A stretch of DNA of 64,000 bases, taken from positions 1-64,000 of the forward strand of contig JAGOAU010000003.1 of assembly GCA_017983755.1 (NCBI GenBank), read 5' to 3'. The stretch is from Azonexus sp. (GTDB taxonomy: Bacteria; Pseudomonadota; Gammaproteobacteria; Burkholderiales; Rhodocyclaceae). The notes below the pieces were generated by a model that was not told the DNA's origin, did no database searches, and saw only the letters and a program-made list of their open reading frames with translations. How positions within the stretch are numbered: position 1 is the stretch's first letter; each line of letters opens with the position of its first letter. A program made the position numbers and the translations under genes. Below, piece by piece: positions 40,564-48,941 of the stretch.

Positions 40564-41124
40564 ATGGACAGCGTCAACCTCACCGATAACTTCCTGATCG
40601 CCATGCCGACCCTGGAAGACCCGTATTTTTCCCACGCCCTCGTCTATATCTGCGAACACAACGAGAACGGGGCGCTGGGGATCATCGTCAATCGGCCGAT
40701 CGACATGAACCTGGCCGGCCTGTTCGACAAGATCGACATCAAGCTCGATGCCGAGAATCTGGCCGACCTGCCGGTCTATTTCGGCGGCCCGGTACAGCTT
40801 GACCGCGGCTTCGTGCTGCATCGGCCGATCGGCCAGTGGCAATCGACGCTCACCATCAACAGCGAAATCGGTCTGACCAGTTCGCGCGACGTGCTGGCCT
40901 CGGTCGGCAGTGCCGGCCTGCCGGCGGAAATCCTTGTCACCCTCGGCTACGCCGGCTGGGATGCCGGCCAACTGGAAGACGAGTTGGCGCAAAACTCGTG
41001 GCTGACTGTCCCGGCCAAGGCCAGCATCCTCTTCGACATGCCGCCGGAAGAACGCCTGGCGGCGGCGATGCAGAAACTCGGCATCAGCTTCACCCAGCTT
41101 TCCGACGTCGCCGGGCATGCCTGA
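40564..41124 (+). CDS. yqgE: YqgE/AlgH family protein
   Basis: A 186-residue UPF0301 protein. The typical opening is [40 protein letters not shown], and [15 protein letters not shown] follows. The family function is unsettled. It is almost always next to ruvX, and here the ruvX ATG lies within its last codons. Confidence 0.94.
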   Translation: MDSVNLTDNFLIAMPTLEDPYFSHALVYICEHNENGALGIIVNRPIDMNLAGLFDKIDIKLDAENLADLPVYFGGPVQLDRGFVLHRPIGQWQSTLTINSEIGLTSSRDVLASVGSAGLPAEILVTLGYAGWDAGQLEDELAQNSWLTVPAKASILFDMPPEERLAAAMQKLGISFTQLSDVAGHA

Positions 41125-41563
41125 GGGCACGGTGCTCGCGTTCGACTTCGGTGAAAAACGCATCGGCGTCGCCACCGGCGAGACGCTGCTCGGCAATGCC
41201 CACCCGCTGACCGTGATTCACGCCGAATCGAACGACGATCGCTTTGCCGCCATCGCCAGGCTGGTCGCCGAATGGCGGCCGGTGCAACTGGTGGTCGGTT
41301 TGCCGACCCATGCCGACGGCACGCCGCACGACATGACGCGCCTGGCGCACAAATTCGGCGAGCGCCTGCAACGCCGCTTCAACCTGCCGGTCGGCTTTGC
41401 CGACGAGCGCCTGACGTCGCTGGATGCCGAGGCGCGGCTGCGCGAAACCGGCCGCAACAGCAAGACCGCCAAGCCGCTGCTCGATGCCGTGGCCGCTCAA
41501 CTCATCCTCCAAACCTGGTTCGAAAGCCCGCACCATGTCACCCCTGCCCAACCCCCTGCCTGA
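41117..41563 (+). CDS. ruvX: RuvX/YqgF Holliday-junction resolvase-like nuclease
   Basis: A 148-residue RNase H-fold protein implicated in pre-16S rRNA 5' processing. The catalytic Asp is in [13 protein letters not shown]. Further family motifs are [16 protein letters not shown] and [15 protein letters not shown]. It overlaps yqgE by eight bases and pyrR by 29, so the yqgE-ruvX-pyrR-pyrB-pyrC' run is one operon. Confidence 0.95.
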   Translation: MPEGTVLAFDFGEKRIGVATGETLLGNAHPLTVIHAESNDDRFAAIARLVAEWRPVQLVVGLPTHADGTPHDMTRLAHKFGERLQRRFNLPVGFADERLTSLDAEARLRETGRNSKTAKPLLDAVAAQLILQTWFESPHHVTPAQPPA

Positions 41564-42044
41564 CGCCGAGGCGCAGTGTCGCCAGCTGGCCGACCTGATC
41601 CGTCCTGACCTGCACCGCCAGCCGGCGCTGGTCGGCATCTATAGTGGCGGCGCCTGGATCGCCGAGCGCCTGAAGGAATTGCTCGGCCTGCCGGAAGACA
41701 TCGGCCTGATCGATGTCTCCTTCTACCGCGACGACTTCGCCGCGAAAGGCCTGCACCCGCAGGTCAAACCGACGGTGATCCCGTTCGATGTAGAGGGGCG
41801 CCACATCATCTTGGTCGACGACGTGCTGTACACCGGCCGCACGACCCGCGCGGCAATCAACGAGCTGTTCGACTACGGGCGCCCGGCTTCGGTCGCCATG
41901 GCGGTTCTGGCTGACCGCGGCGGACGTGAGTTGCCGATCGGGGCGACCTACTGCGTCTGGGGTGTCGACCTGCAGGATGGCCAGAGCCTGGTGCTCGGCA
42001 AGCAGGACGACGGCCAACTCGCCTGGAGGCTGGAGCATGCATAA
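41535..42044 (+). CDS. pyrR: PyrR bifunctional regulator / uracil phosphoribosyltransferase
   Basis: A 169-residue PRTase-fold protein. The PRPP loop is [31 protein letters not shown] lies near the N-terminus, and the [10 protein letters not shown] segment is typical of PyrR. In Gram-positives PyrR binds pyr mRNA. In Gram-negatives an RNA role is unproven, and I saw no PyrR-binding loop here. The gene precedes pyrB and overlaps it by eight bases. Confidence 0.92.
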   Translation: MSPLPNPLPDAEAQCRQLADLIRPDLHRQPALVGIYSGGAWIAERLKELLGLPEDIGLIDVSFYRDDFAAKGLHPQVKPTVIPFDVEGRHIILVDDVLYTGRTTRAAINELFDYGRPASVAMAVLADRGGRELPIGATYCVWGVDLQDGQSLVLGKQDDGQLAWRLEHA

Positions 42045-42996
42045 CCCGCAGTTGAACAAGGATGGCGAACTGATCCACCTGCTCTCGATCGAGGGCTTGC
42101 CGCAGCGCATCCTGACCCAGATTCTCGACACCGCGGCTTCCTTCATGGAAATTTCGGCGCGAGAGGTCAAGAAGGTGCCGCTGCTGCGCGGCAAGAGCGT
42201 CTTCAACCTTTTCTTCGAAAACTCGACGCGCACCCGTACCACCTTCGAGATCGCCGCCAAGCGCCTGTCGGCCGACGTCATCAACCTCGATATCAACAAG
42301 TCGTCGGCCAGCAAGGGCGAGACCCTGCTCGACACCATCGACAACCTGTGCGCGATGCACGCCAACCTGTTCGTCGTTCGCCACGCCTCCAGCGGCGCGC
42401 CCTACCTGATCGCCGAGCATCTGCGAAATATCGGGCGCGACGACGTGCACGTGGTCAACGCCGGCGACGGACGGCATGCCCACCCGACGCAGGGCCTGCT
42501 CGACATGTATACGATCCGTCATTACAAGAAGGACTTCACGCAACTGCGCGTCGCCATCGTTGGTGACATCCTGCACTCGCGCGTCGCCCGCTCCGACATC
42601 CATGCGCTGACCACGCTGGGCGTGCCGGAAGTCCGCGCCATCGGGCCGGAAACTCTGCTCCCCAAACATCTCGACAAGCTCGGCGTGCATGTCTTCCACG
42701 ACATGGAGGAAGGCCTCAAGGACGTCGACGTCATCATCATGCTGCGCCTGCAGAACGAGCGCATGAACGGCGCCCTGCTGCCGTCGGCCGGTGAATACTT
42801 CCGCCACTACGGCCTGACGCCGCAGAAGCTGGCGCTCGCCAGGCAGGACGCCATCGTCATGCACCCGGGTCCGATGAACCGCGGCGTCGAAATCCACTCG
42901 GCGGTGGCCGACGGCTCCCAGGCCGTCATCCTGCCCCAGGTCACCTTCGGCATTGCCGTGCGCATGGCCGTCATGAGCATCGTTGCAGGGAACTGA
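42037..42996 (+). CDS. pyrB: Aspartate carbamoyltransferase catalytic subunit
   Basis: A 319-residue ATCase catalytic chain for pyrimidine synthesis. The carbamoyl-phosphate motif is [19 protein letters not shown], and [23 protein letters not shown] and [11 protein letters not shown] follow. No pyrI regulatory chain is present. The next gene encodes a dihydroorotase-like protein, matching the Pseudomonas-type PyrB/PyrC' dodecamer in which PyrC' is needed for assembly. Confidence 0.97.
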   Translation: MHNPQLNKDGELIHLLSIEGLPQRILTQILDTAASFMEISAREVKKVPLLRGKSVFNLFFENSTRTRTTFEIAAKRLSADVINLDINKSSASKGETLLDTIDNLCAMHANLFVVRHASSGAPYLIAEHLRNIGRDDVHVVNAGDGRHAHPTQGLLDMYTIRHYKKDFTQLRVAIVGDILHSRVARSDIHALTTLGVPEVRAIGPETLLPKHLDKLGVHVFHDMEEGLKDVDVIIMLRLQNERMNGALLPSAGEYFRHYGLTPQKLALARQDAIVMHPGPMNRGVEIHSAVADGSQAVILPQVTFGIAVRMAVMSIVAGN

Positions 42997-42997
42997 C

Positions 42998-44245
42998 ATG
43001 AATATCGAAATCAGCAACGGCCGCGTAATTGACCCGAAAAACGGGGTCGACCGCAACAGCTCCTTGTATATCGCCGACGGCAAGGTGGTCGGACTGGGCA
43101 TGGTGCCCGCCGGGTTTGCCGCCGAACAGACCATCGATGCCTCTGGTTGCGTCGTCTGCCCGGGGCTGATCGACCTCGGCGCACGCCTCAGCAGCATCGA
43201 GGCCGAACTGGCCGCCGCCGTGGCCGGCGGCGTCACCAGCGTCGTCGTGCCGCCTGATGCCGACCCGCCGCTCGACGAGCCGGAACTGGCCGACCGCCTG
43301 GTCCATCGCGGCAAGGAAATCGGCAAGGCCCGCGTGCTGCCCCTCGGCGCCCTGACCCTGGGCCTGAACGGCGAGCGCCTGGCCGAGCTGGCCGGCCTCA
43401 AGAAAGCAGGCTGTGTCGCCTTCTCGCAGGCCAGCAAGCCGGTGGTCGACACCGAAGCGTTGCTGCGCGCCATGGAATACGCCGCTACCTTCGGTTTTGC
43501 CGTCTGGCTGCAGCCGCAGGACCACTGGCTGTCGCGCAACGGCATTGCGCACGAAGGCGAGGTCGCCAATCGTCTCGGCCTGGCCGGCATTCCGGTCGCC
43601 GCCGAGATCATCGCCATCGCCACCATCGTCCAGCTGGCGCGCGACACCGGCTGCCGCGTGCATCTGACGCGCCTCTCGTCGGCAGCCGGCGTAGCGCTGG
43701 CCAGGCAGGCGCTGGACGAGGGGCTGCCGGTCAGCTTCGATATCGGCGTCCATCACCTGCTGCTGACCGAAAACGACATCGGCTTCTTCAATCCGCATGC
43801 CCGCTTTTGCCCACCGCTGCGTGCGCAAAGCGACCGTCAGGCGCTGTCGGCTGCAGCCGGCTCGGGCTTGGCGGCGATCTGTTCCGACCACACGCCGGTC
43901 GGCGCCGACGACAAGCTGTTGCCATTCGGTGAAGCGAAGCCGGGGGCGACGGGGCTCGAGGTACTGCTGCCGCTGACCTTGAAATGGGCCGAGGCGGCGA
44001 GCATCGCGCTGCCACAGGCCCTGGAGCGGATCACTGCGGCGCCGGCGGCGGTGCTCGGTCTGCCGGGCGGTCAACTGGCGGTGGGGAGCGCGGCCGATAT
44101 CTGCATTTTCGATCCGGAAGCGACCTGGCAACTGACTCCGGAAGCGCTCAAAAGCCGGGGCAAGAATTCCCCGTGGCAGGGCTACATGATGACCGGCAAG
44201 GTCAGGACGACCCTGGTCGGCGGTCGCGTGGTCTACTCGGCCTGA
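42998..44245 (+). CDS. pyrX: Dihydroorotase-like protein PyrC' lacking the metal motif
   Basis: A 415-residue amidohydrolase-fold protein. In active dihydroorotases the first strand ends in a HxH metal motif (PGxxDxHxHxR). Here the stretch is PGLIDLGARLSSIE, so both histidines are missing. The later SDHTPV keeps an Asp-His pair. Pseudomonas pyrC' shows the same loss and is an inactive partner that stabilises ATCase. The gene starts one base after the pyrB stop region (tgacATG). A true dihydroorotase must lie elsewhere in the genome. Confidence 0.9.
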   Translation: MNIEISNGRVIDPKNGVDRNSSLYIADGKVVGLGMVPAGFAAEQTIDASGCVVCPGLIDLGARLSSIEAELAAAVAGGVTSVVVPPDADPPLDEPELADRLVHRGKEIGKARVLPLGALTLGLNGERLAELAGLKKAGCVAFSQASKPVVDTEALLRAMEYAATFGFAVWLQPQDHWLSRNGIAHEGEVANRLGLAGIPVAAEIIAIATIVQLARDTGCRVHLTRLSSAAGVALARQALDEGLPVSFDIGVHHLLLTENDIGFFNPHARFCPPLRAQSDRQALSAAAGSGLAAICSDHTPVGADDKLLPFGEAKPGATGLEVLLPLTLKWAEAASIALPQALERITAAPAAVLGLPGGQLAVGSAADICIFDPEATWQLTPEALKSRGKNSPWQGYMMTGKVRTTLVGGRVVYSA

Positions 44246-44529
44246 GCCAGACGGGCGACGGTTTCGCTCGTCGCCCCGCTGATTTCCAGCACCTTACGCC
44301 GCGATGTCTGGCCACTTTTCAGGCTGACTGCAGATTTTGGCAGCCCCAATGTCTCGGCGACGAACCTGAGCAGCGCTTCGTTGGCCTTGCCGTCAACGGG
44401 CGGGGCGGCGAGGCGGATTTTCAGTGCCTCGCCGTGCAATCCGGCGGTCTCGGTCTTTTTGGCGCCGGGCTGGATGTGCAGGGTCAGCGTGATGCGGCCA
44501 TCGGCCGCGACGCGAAGCCAGTCGCTCAC
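44233..44529 (-). CDS. yggU: DUF167 / YggU-family small protein
   Basis: A 98-residue protein of the UPF0235 family. The conserved core is LTLHIQPGAKKTETAGLHGEALKIRLAAPPVDGKANEALL, followed by SLKSGQTSRRKVLEISG. The best start is the GTG at 44529, which overlaps the yggT stop (GTGA); the frame is open further upstream. Its end overlaps pyrC' by 13 bases. Function is unknown. Confidence 0.88.
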   Translation of the reverse strand: MSDWLRVAADGRITLTLHIQPGAKKTETAGLHGEALKIRLAAPPVDGKANEALLRFVAETLGLPKSAVSLKSGQTSRRKVLEISGATSETVARLAQAE

Positions 44530-45059
44530 AGGAAGATCAGGACAGCCTGCAGCAGCAGGATGGCGACCAGCGGCGACAGATCGATGCCGGAAATCAGCGG
44601 AATGAAGCGGCGCAGCGGGTCGAGCAGCGGCCGTGTCAGTTGGTGGGCCGGCGCGGCCAACGGCGAGTAAGGGTTGATCCACGACAGCACGGCCTGCAGG
44701 ATCAGCGCGCCGATCAGGATATACACGGCCAGCCGCAACAGGCCGCGGACGGCGAACCAGCCGACCATCAGGGCGATCGTCGCGCCGTCGCCGGCGAGCG
44801 GCTGGCCGGCGATGCCGATCAGCAATCCGGCCAGCAGCAGTTGCAGCACGAGGGCCGCGAACAGGCTCGACCAGTCAAGACCGCCGATGCCGGGAATGAT
44901 CCGGCGCAAGGGCTTGACCGCCCAGTTGGTCAGCGTCATGACGAAGCTTCCCAGCTGGCCGCCAAAGGAAACGCGCATGGCCTGCATCATGAAGCGGAGC
45001 AGGAACAGCGTGGCGAAAAAGCTGACGACGGCATTGAGCAGGAAAACGACAGCCTGCAT
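44526..45059 (-). CDS. yggT: YggT family membrane protein
   Basis: A 177-residue inner-membrane protein with two tandem YGGT repeats. Each repeat has a pair of hydrophobic helices around a PLRRIIP- or PLRRFIP-type loop (KPLRRIIPGIGGLDWSSL and DPLRRFIPLISGIDLSPL). The family is linked to osmotic or division functions without a settled mechanism. It follows proC by two bases. Confidence 0.92.
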   Translation of the reverse strand: MQAVVFLLNAVVSFFATLFLLRFMMQAMRVSFGGQLGSFVMTLTNWAVKPLRRIIPGIGGLDWSSLFAALVLQLLLAGLLIGIAGQPLAGDGATIALMVGWFAVRGLLRLAVYILIGALILQAVLSWINPYSPLAAPAHQLTRPLLDPLRRFIPLISGIDLSPLVAILLLQAVLIFL

Positions 45060-45061
45060 GA

Positions 45062-45874
45062 TCAGCCGTCCCCAAGCAGCTTGCCGAGTTCCCGGCCGCG
45101 CGCCTCGGCCGCCTTGACGCCGGCGATGATGCCTTCCTTGACGCCCTGTTCCGCCATTGTCCTGAGCGCCGCTTCCGTCGTGCCACCCTTCGAGGTGACG
45201 CGTTCGCGCAGCACCGATGCCGGTTCGTCGGACTGGGCGGCCAGGGCGGCGGCGCCTTGCACTGTCTCGATGGCCAGCTGGCGACCCTGCTCGGGCGTGA
45301 AGCCGAGATCGGCGGCCGCCTGCTGCAGGGCTTCGATGAACAGGAAAACGTAGGCCGGGCCGCTGCCGGAAAGCGCGGTGACGCCATCCATCCTGCCTTC
45401 ATCGTCAATCCAGACGGTACTGCCGACGGCGCTCAGCACACGCTCGGCAGCGGCACGTTCGCCCTCGCTGACTTCGGGCAACGGACAGAGTCCAGTGATG
45501 CCGGCGCCGATCAGGGCCGGCGTGTTCGGCATGCAGCGGACGATCTTGCGATGTCCGCCGAGGAAGCGCGCCAACGTGGCGAGGTCGAGGCCGGCGGCAA
45601 TGCTGACGACGACAGCGTTCCCCAGCTTGCCGATGAGGGGGGCAACCGCTTCCTTCATCTGCTGCGGCTTGACCGCCAGCACCAGCAGGTCACCGACGCT
45701 GTCTAGCATTTCGGCCGTTTCCAGGCAGTTGACCGCGTAAGTCCGATCCAGCTTTTCACGCGCGGCGCTACCGGGGTCGATGACGGTGATGTCGGCGGCG
45801 GCGAAGCCCTGTTTCAACATGCCGCCGATCAGGGCATTGGCCATGTTGCCGCCGCCAAGGAAGGTAATTTTCAT
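45062..45874 (-). CDS. proC: Pyrroline-5-carboxylate reductase
   Basis: A 270-residue NADPH enzyme for the last step of proline synthesis. The N-terminal dinucleotide motif is FLGGGNMANALIGG. The catalytic region includes TALSGSGPAYVFLFIEAL, and GGTTEAAL lies near the C-terminus. It overlaps the yggS stop by four bases, in the widespread yggS-proC-yggT order. Confidence 0.97.
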   Translation of the reverse strand: MKITFLGGGNMANALIGGMLKQGFAAADITVIDPGSAAREKLDRTYAVNCLETAEMLDSVGDLLVLAVKPQQMKEAVAPLIGKLGNAVVVSIAAGLDLATLARFLGGHRKIVRCMPNTPALIGAGITGLCPLPEVSEGERAAAERVLSAVGSTVWIDDEGRMDGVTALSGSGPAYVFLFIEALQQAAADLGFTPEQGRQLAIETVQGAAALAAQSDEPASVLRERVTSKGGTTEAALRTMAEQGVKEGIIAGVKAAEARGRELGKLLGDG

Positions 45875-46560
45875 GCGTGGTTTCTTTCACCAAAAATGGC
45901 CGTGCCGATGCGGACGATGGTCGCGCCTTCGGCAACGGCTGCTTCAAGATCGTGTGACATGCCCATGGACAGGGTGTCGAGCGGCAGGCCGGCCGCCCGG
46001 ACCTGCTCGCCGATTTCCCGCAGGCGGCGCAAGGGTGCGCGCTGGGCGGCGAAGTCGTCGGCCGGCTCCGGGATCGCCATCAGGCCACGCAACTTCAGAC
46101 GTGGCAAGGCAGCGACTGCGCGGCACAGGGCGACGGCCTCATCGGGGGCGCAGCCGCTCTTGCTCGCCTCGCCGGAGACGTTGACCTGGACGCAGACCTG
46201 CAGCGGCGGCAGGCCGGGCGGGCGCTGCGCCGAGAGGCGTTCGGCGATCTTCAGCCGGTCGAGCGAATGTACCCAGGCAAAGTGCTCGGCCACCGGCCGC
46301 GTCTTGTTGCTTTGCAGCGGCCCGATGAAATGCCACGTCAAATCGAGGTCGACCGTAGCCAGGGCCTTGTCGACGCCTTCCTGCACGTAATTTTCGCCAA
46401 AGGCACGCTGCCCGGCGCGGGCGGCAGCGATCACGCATTCCACCGGCCAGGTTTTGCTGACGGCCAGCAACTCGACCGCCGCCGGCGGGCGACCGGCGGC
46501 ATTCGCTGCCTTGACGATACGTGCCCTGACGGCTTGCAGGTTGGAGGCGATTGCGCTCAT
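45871..46560 (-). CDS. yggS: PLP homeostasis protein YggS (PLPBP)
   Basis: A 229-residue PLP-binding TIM-barrel protein that buffers pyridoxal phosphate. The PLP Lys is in LLAVSKTWP. GENYVQEGVDK, HFIGPLQSNK and SMGMSHDLEAAV are the other family blocks. The start at 46560 gives the usual N-terminus. It diverges from pilT, and the intergenic region is only 55 bases. Confidence 0.96.
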   Translation of the reverse strand: MSAIASNLQAVRARIVKAANAAGRPPAAVELLAVSKTWPVECVIAAARAGQRAFGENYVQEGVDKALATVDLDLTWHFIGPLQSNKTRPVAEHFAWVHSLDRLKIAERLSAQRPPGLPPLQVCVQVNVSGEASKSGCAPDEAVALCRAVAALPRLKLRGLMAIPEPADDFAAQRAPLRRLREIGEQVRAAGLPLDTLSMGMSHDLEAAVAEGATIVRIGTAIFGERNHA

Positions 46561-46615
46561 AATTGTTTGGAATTCTTTGTGTTTCCAGTATACACGCGCC
46601 CTAAGGACGATCCGT

Positions 46616-47659
46616 ATGGACATCACCGAACTGCTGGCCTTTGGAGTCAAGAACAAGGCCTCCGACCTTCACCTCTCGTCGGGCTTGCCGCCGATGATCC
46701 GCGTACATGGCGACGTGCGGCGCATCAACCTGCCGCCGATGGAGCACAAGGATGTGCACGGCATGGTGTACGACATCATGAGCGACACCCAGCGGAAAAT
46801 TTACGAAGAAACGCTGGAATGCGACTTCTCGTTCGAGATTCCCAACCTGGCGCGCTTCCGGGTCAATGCCTTCAACCAGAACCGCGGCGCCGGCGCGGTG
46901 TTCCGGACCATTCCCTCGAAGATCCTGACACTGGAAGAACTGAACTGCCCGAAGATTTTCAAGGACATCGCCGAATATCCGCGCGGCATCGTGCTGGTGA
47001 CCGGGCCGACCGGTTCCGGCAAGTCGACGACGCTGGCGGCGATGGTCAATCACGTCAACGAGAACGACTATGCCCACATCCTGACGGTCGAAGACCCGAT
47101 CGAATTCGTGCATGAGGCGAAAAAGTGCCTGATCAACCAGCGCGAGGTCGGGCCGCATACGCTGTCCTTCGCCAATGCGCTGCGCTCGGCACTGCGTGAG
47201 GATCCGGACGTCATCTTGGTCGGTGAAATGCGCGACCTCGAAACCATCCGCCTGGCGCTGACCGCCGCCGAAACCGGCCACCTGGTGTTCGCCACGCTGC
47301 ATACCTCGTCGGCGGCCAAGACGATCGACCGTATCGTCGACGTGTTCCCGGCGGCGGAAAAGGAAATGGTCCGCTCGATGCTTTCCGAATCGCTGCGCGC
47401 CGTCATCTCGCAGACGCTGCTCAAGACCAAGGACGGCAACGGCCGCGTCGCGGCACATGAAATCATGATCGGCACCCCGGCCATCCGCAACCTGATTCGC
47501 GAGAACAAGGTGGCGCAGATGTACTCGGCGATCCAGACCGGCCAGAATTTCGGCATGCAGACGCTCGACCAGAACCTGCTCGAACTGGTCCGTCGCAACG
47601 TCGTCTCCAACGCCGAGGCACGGGCCCGGGCGACCAACAAGGACAATTTCCCCGGCTGA
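46616..47659 (+). CDS. pilT: Type IV pilus retraction ATPase PilT
   Basis: A 347-residue hexameric ATPase that disassembles the pilus fibre at its base. The Walker A is GPTGSGKST, the Asp box and Walker B are around VILVGEMRDLETI, and the His box is HTSSAAKTIDRIVDVFP. The AIRNLIRENKVAQM motif, typical of PilT, is intact. AAGGA precedes the ATG. pilU follows after 32 bases. Confidence 0.97.
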   Translation: MDITELLAFGVKNKASDLHLSSGLPPMIRVHGDVRRINLPPMEHKDVHGMVYDIMSDTQRKIYEETLECDFSFEIPNLARFRVNAFNQNRGAGAVFRTIPSKILTLEELNCPKIFKDIAEYPRGIVLVTGPTGSGKSTTLAAMVNHVNENDYAHILTVEDPIEFVHEAKKCLINQREVGPHTLSFANALRSALREDPDVILVGEMRDLETIRLALTAAETGHLVFATLHTSSAAKTIDRIVDVFPAAEKEMVRSMLSESLRAVISQTLLKTKDGNGRVAAHEIMIGTPAIRNLIRENKVAQMYSAIQTGQNFGMQTLDQNLLELVRRNVVSNAEARARATNKDNFPG

Positions 47660-47691
47660 GCCGGCGGGATATCAGGGAAAGAGGGAGAGTT

Positions 47692-48828
47692 ATGGAACGC
47701 GATCAGGCAATGAAATTCATGCACGATCTCCTGCGCCTGATGGTGCAGAAGAAGGGCTCCGACCTGTTCATCACCGCCAGTTTTCCGCCGGCGATCAAGG
47801 TGGACGGCAAGATCATGCCGGTTTCCAACCAGATCCTGACGCCGCAGCATACAGCCGAACTCGCACGTTCGATCATGAACGACCGGCAGTCCGCCGAGTT
47901 CGAGGCGACCAAGGAATGCAACTTCGCCATCTCGCCGGCCGGCATCGGCCGTTTCCGGGTCAATACCTTCATCCAGCAGGGGCGCGTCGGCGTCGTCTGC
48001 CGGACGATCAACCAGACCATCCCGACCCTCGATGAACTTGGCCTGCCGCCGGTGCTCAAGGATGTGGCGATGACCAAGCGCGGCCTGGTCATCTTCGTCG
48101 GCGGCACCGGTACCGGCAAGACGACCTCGCTCGCTGCGCTGGTCGATTACCGCAACGAGAACACCTACGGCCATATCATCACCATCGAGGATCCGATCGA
48201 ATTCGTCCATGAGCACAAGAACTGCATCGTCACGCAGCGCGAAGTCGGGGTCGATACCGACGACTGGAAGCCGGCGCTGAAAAATACCCTGCGCCAGGCG
48301 CCCGACGTCATCCTTATGGGTGAAATCCGCGACCGCGAGACGATGGACTACGCCATCGCCTTTGCCGAAACCGGCCACCTCTGCCTGGCGACGCTGCACG
48401 CCAACAGTTCCAACCAGGCCATCGACCGTATCATCAACTTCTTCCCGGAAGAGCGCCGTCATCAACTGCTGATGGATCTCTCGCTCAACCTGCGCGCCAT
48501 GATCTCGCAGCGCCTGCTGCCCAAGAAGGACGGCAAGGGCCGTCTGGCGGCGATCGAGGTCATGCTCAATTCGCCCTACATTGCCGACCTGATCTTCAAG
48601 GGCGAAGTGGGCGAGATCAAGGAGGCGATGAAGAAATCCCGCGAACTCGGCATGCAGACCTTCGACCAGGCACTGTTCGATCTCTACGAGGCGGGCAAGA
48701 TCAGCTACGAGGACGCACTGCGCAATGCCGACTCGCTGAACGACCTGCGCCTCAACATCAAACTGCACGGCAAGGATTCCAAGGATCGCGACCTGACCAC
48801 TGGCATCGGCCACCTCGACATCGTCTGA
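47692..48828 (+). CDS. pilU: Type IV pilus retraction ATPase PilU
   Basis: A 378-residue PilT paralogue that assists retraction. The Walker A is GGTGTGKTTS and the Walker B is VILMGEIRDRETM. The His box is HANSSNQAIDRIINFFPEERR. It ends with a long acidic/basic tail beyond the PilT length. GGGAGAG precedes the ATG. Two hairpins without T-tracts follow (48838-48857 and 48892-48913). Confidence 0.95.
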   Translation: MERDQAMKFMHDLLRLMVQKKGSDLFITASFPPAIKVDGKIMPVSNQILTPQHTAELARSIMNDRQSAEFEATKECNFAISPAGIGRFRVNTFIQQGRVGVVCRTINQTIPTLDELGLPPVLKDVAMTKRGLVIFVGGTGTGKTTSLAALVDYRNENTYGHIITIEDPIEFVHEHKNCIVTQREVGVDTDDWKPALKNTLRQAPDVILMGEIRDRETMDYAIAFAETGHLCLATLHANSSNQAIDRIINFFPEERRHQLLMDLSLNLRAMISQRLLPKKDGKGRLAAIEVMLNSPYIADLIFKGEVGEIKEAMKKSRELGMQTFDQALFDLYEAGKISYEDALRNADSLNDLRLNIKLHGKDSKDRDLTTGIGHLDIV

Positions 48829-48837
48829 CCGGCGGCT

Positions 48838-48913
48838 CCCGGAACGAGCGTTCCGGGGTGCCATGGGTTAAAATTACTGTATTTTGCGACCGCGCCCCGG
48901 ACCTCCGGGGCGC
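48838..48913. repeat. Two perfect hairpins between pilU and rep
   Basis: CCCGGAAC-gagc-GTTCCGGG is at 48838-48857 and GCGCCCCGG-acct-CCGGGGCGC at 48892-48913. Both have 4-base loops and no T-run. They may stabilise the pilU mRNA 3' end or act as a Rho-dependent end. The second lies about 28 bases before the rep ATG and could also shape translation there. Confidence 0.55.
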
Positions 48914-48941
48914 TGCCTTTTCCGACTCCCGATTTCTGCCC

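Noticed and set aside
42998-44245. Annotating this gene as an active dihydroorotase
   Set aside because: The HxH metal-binding pair is missing.
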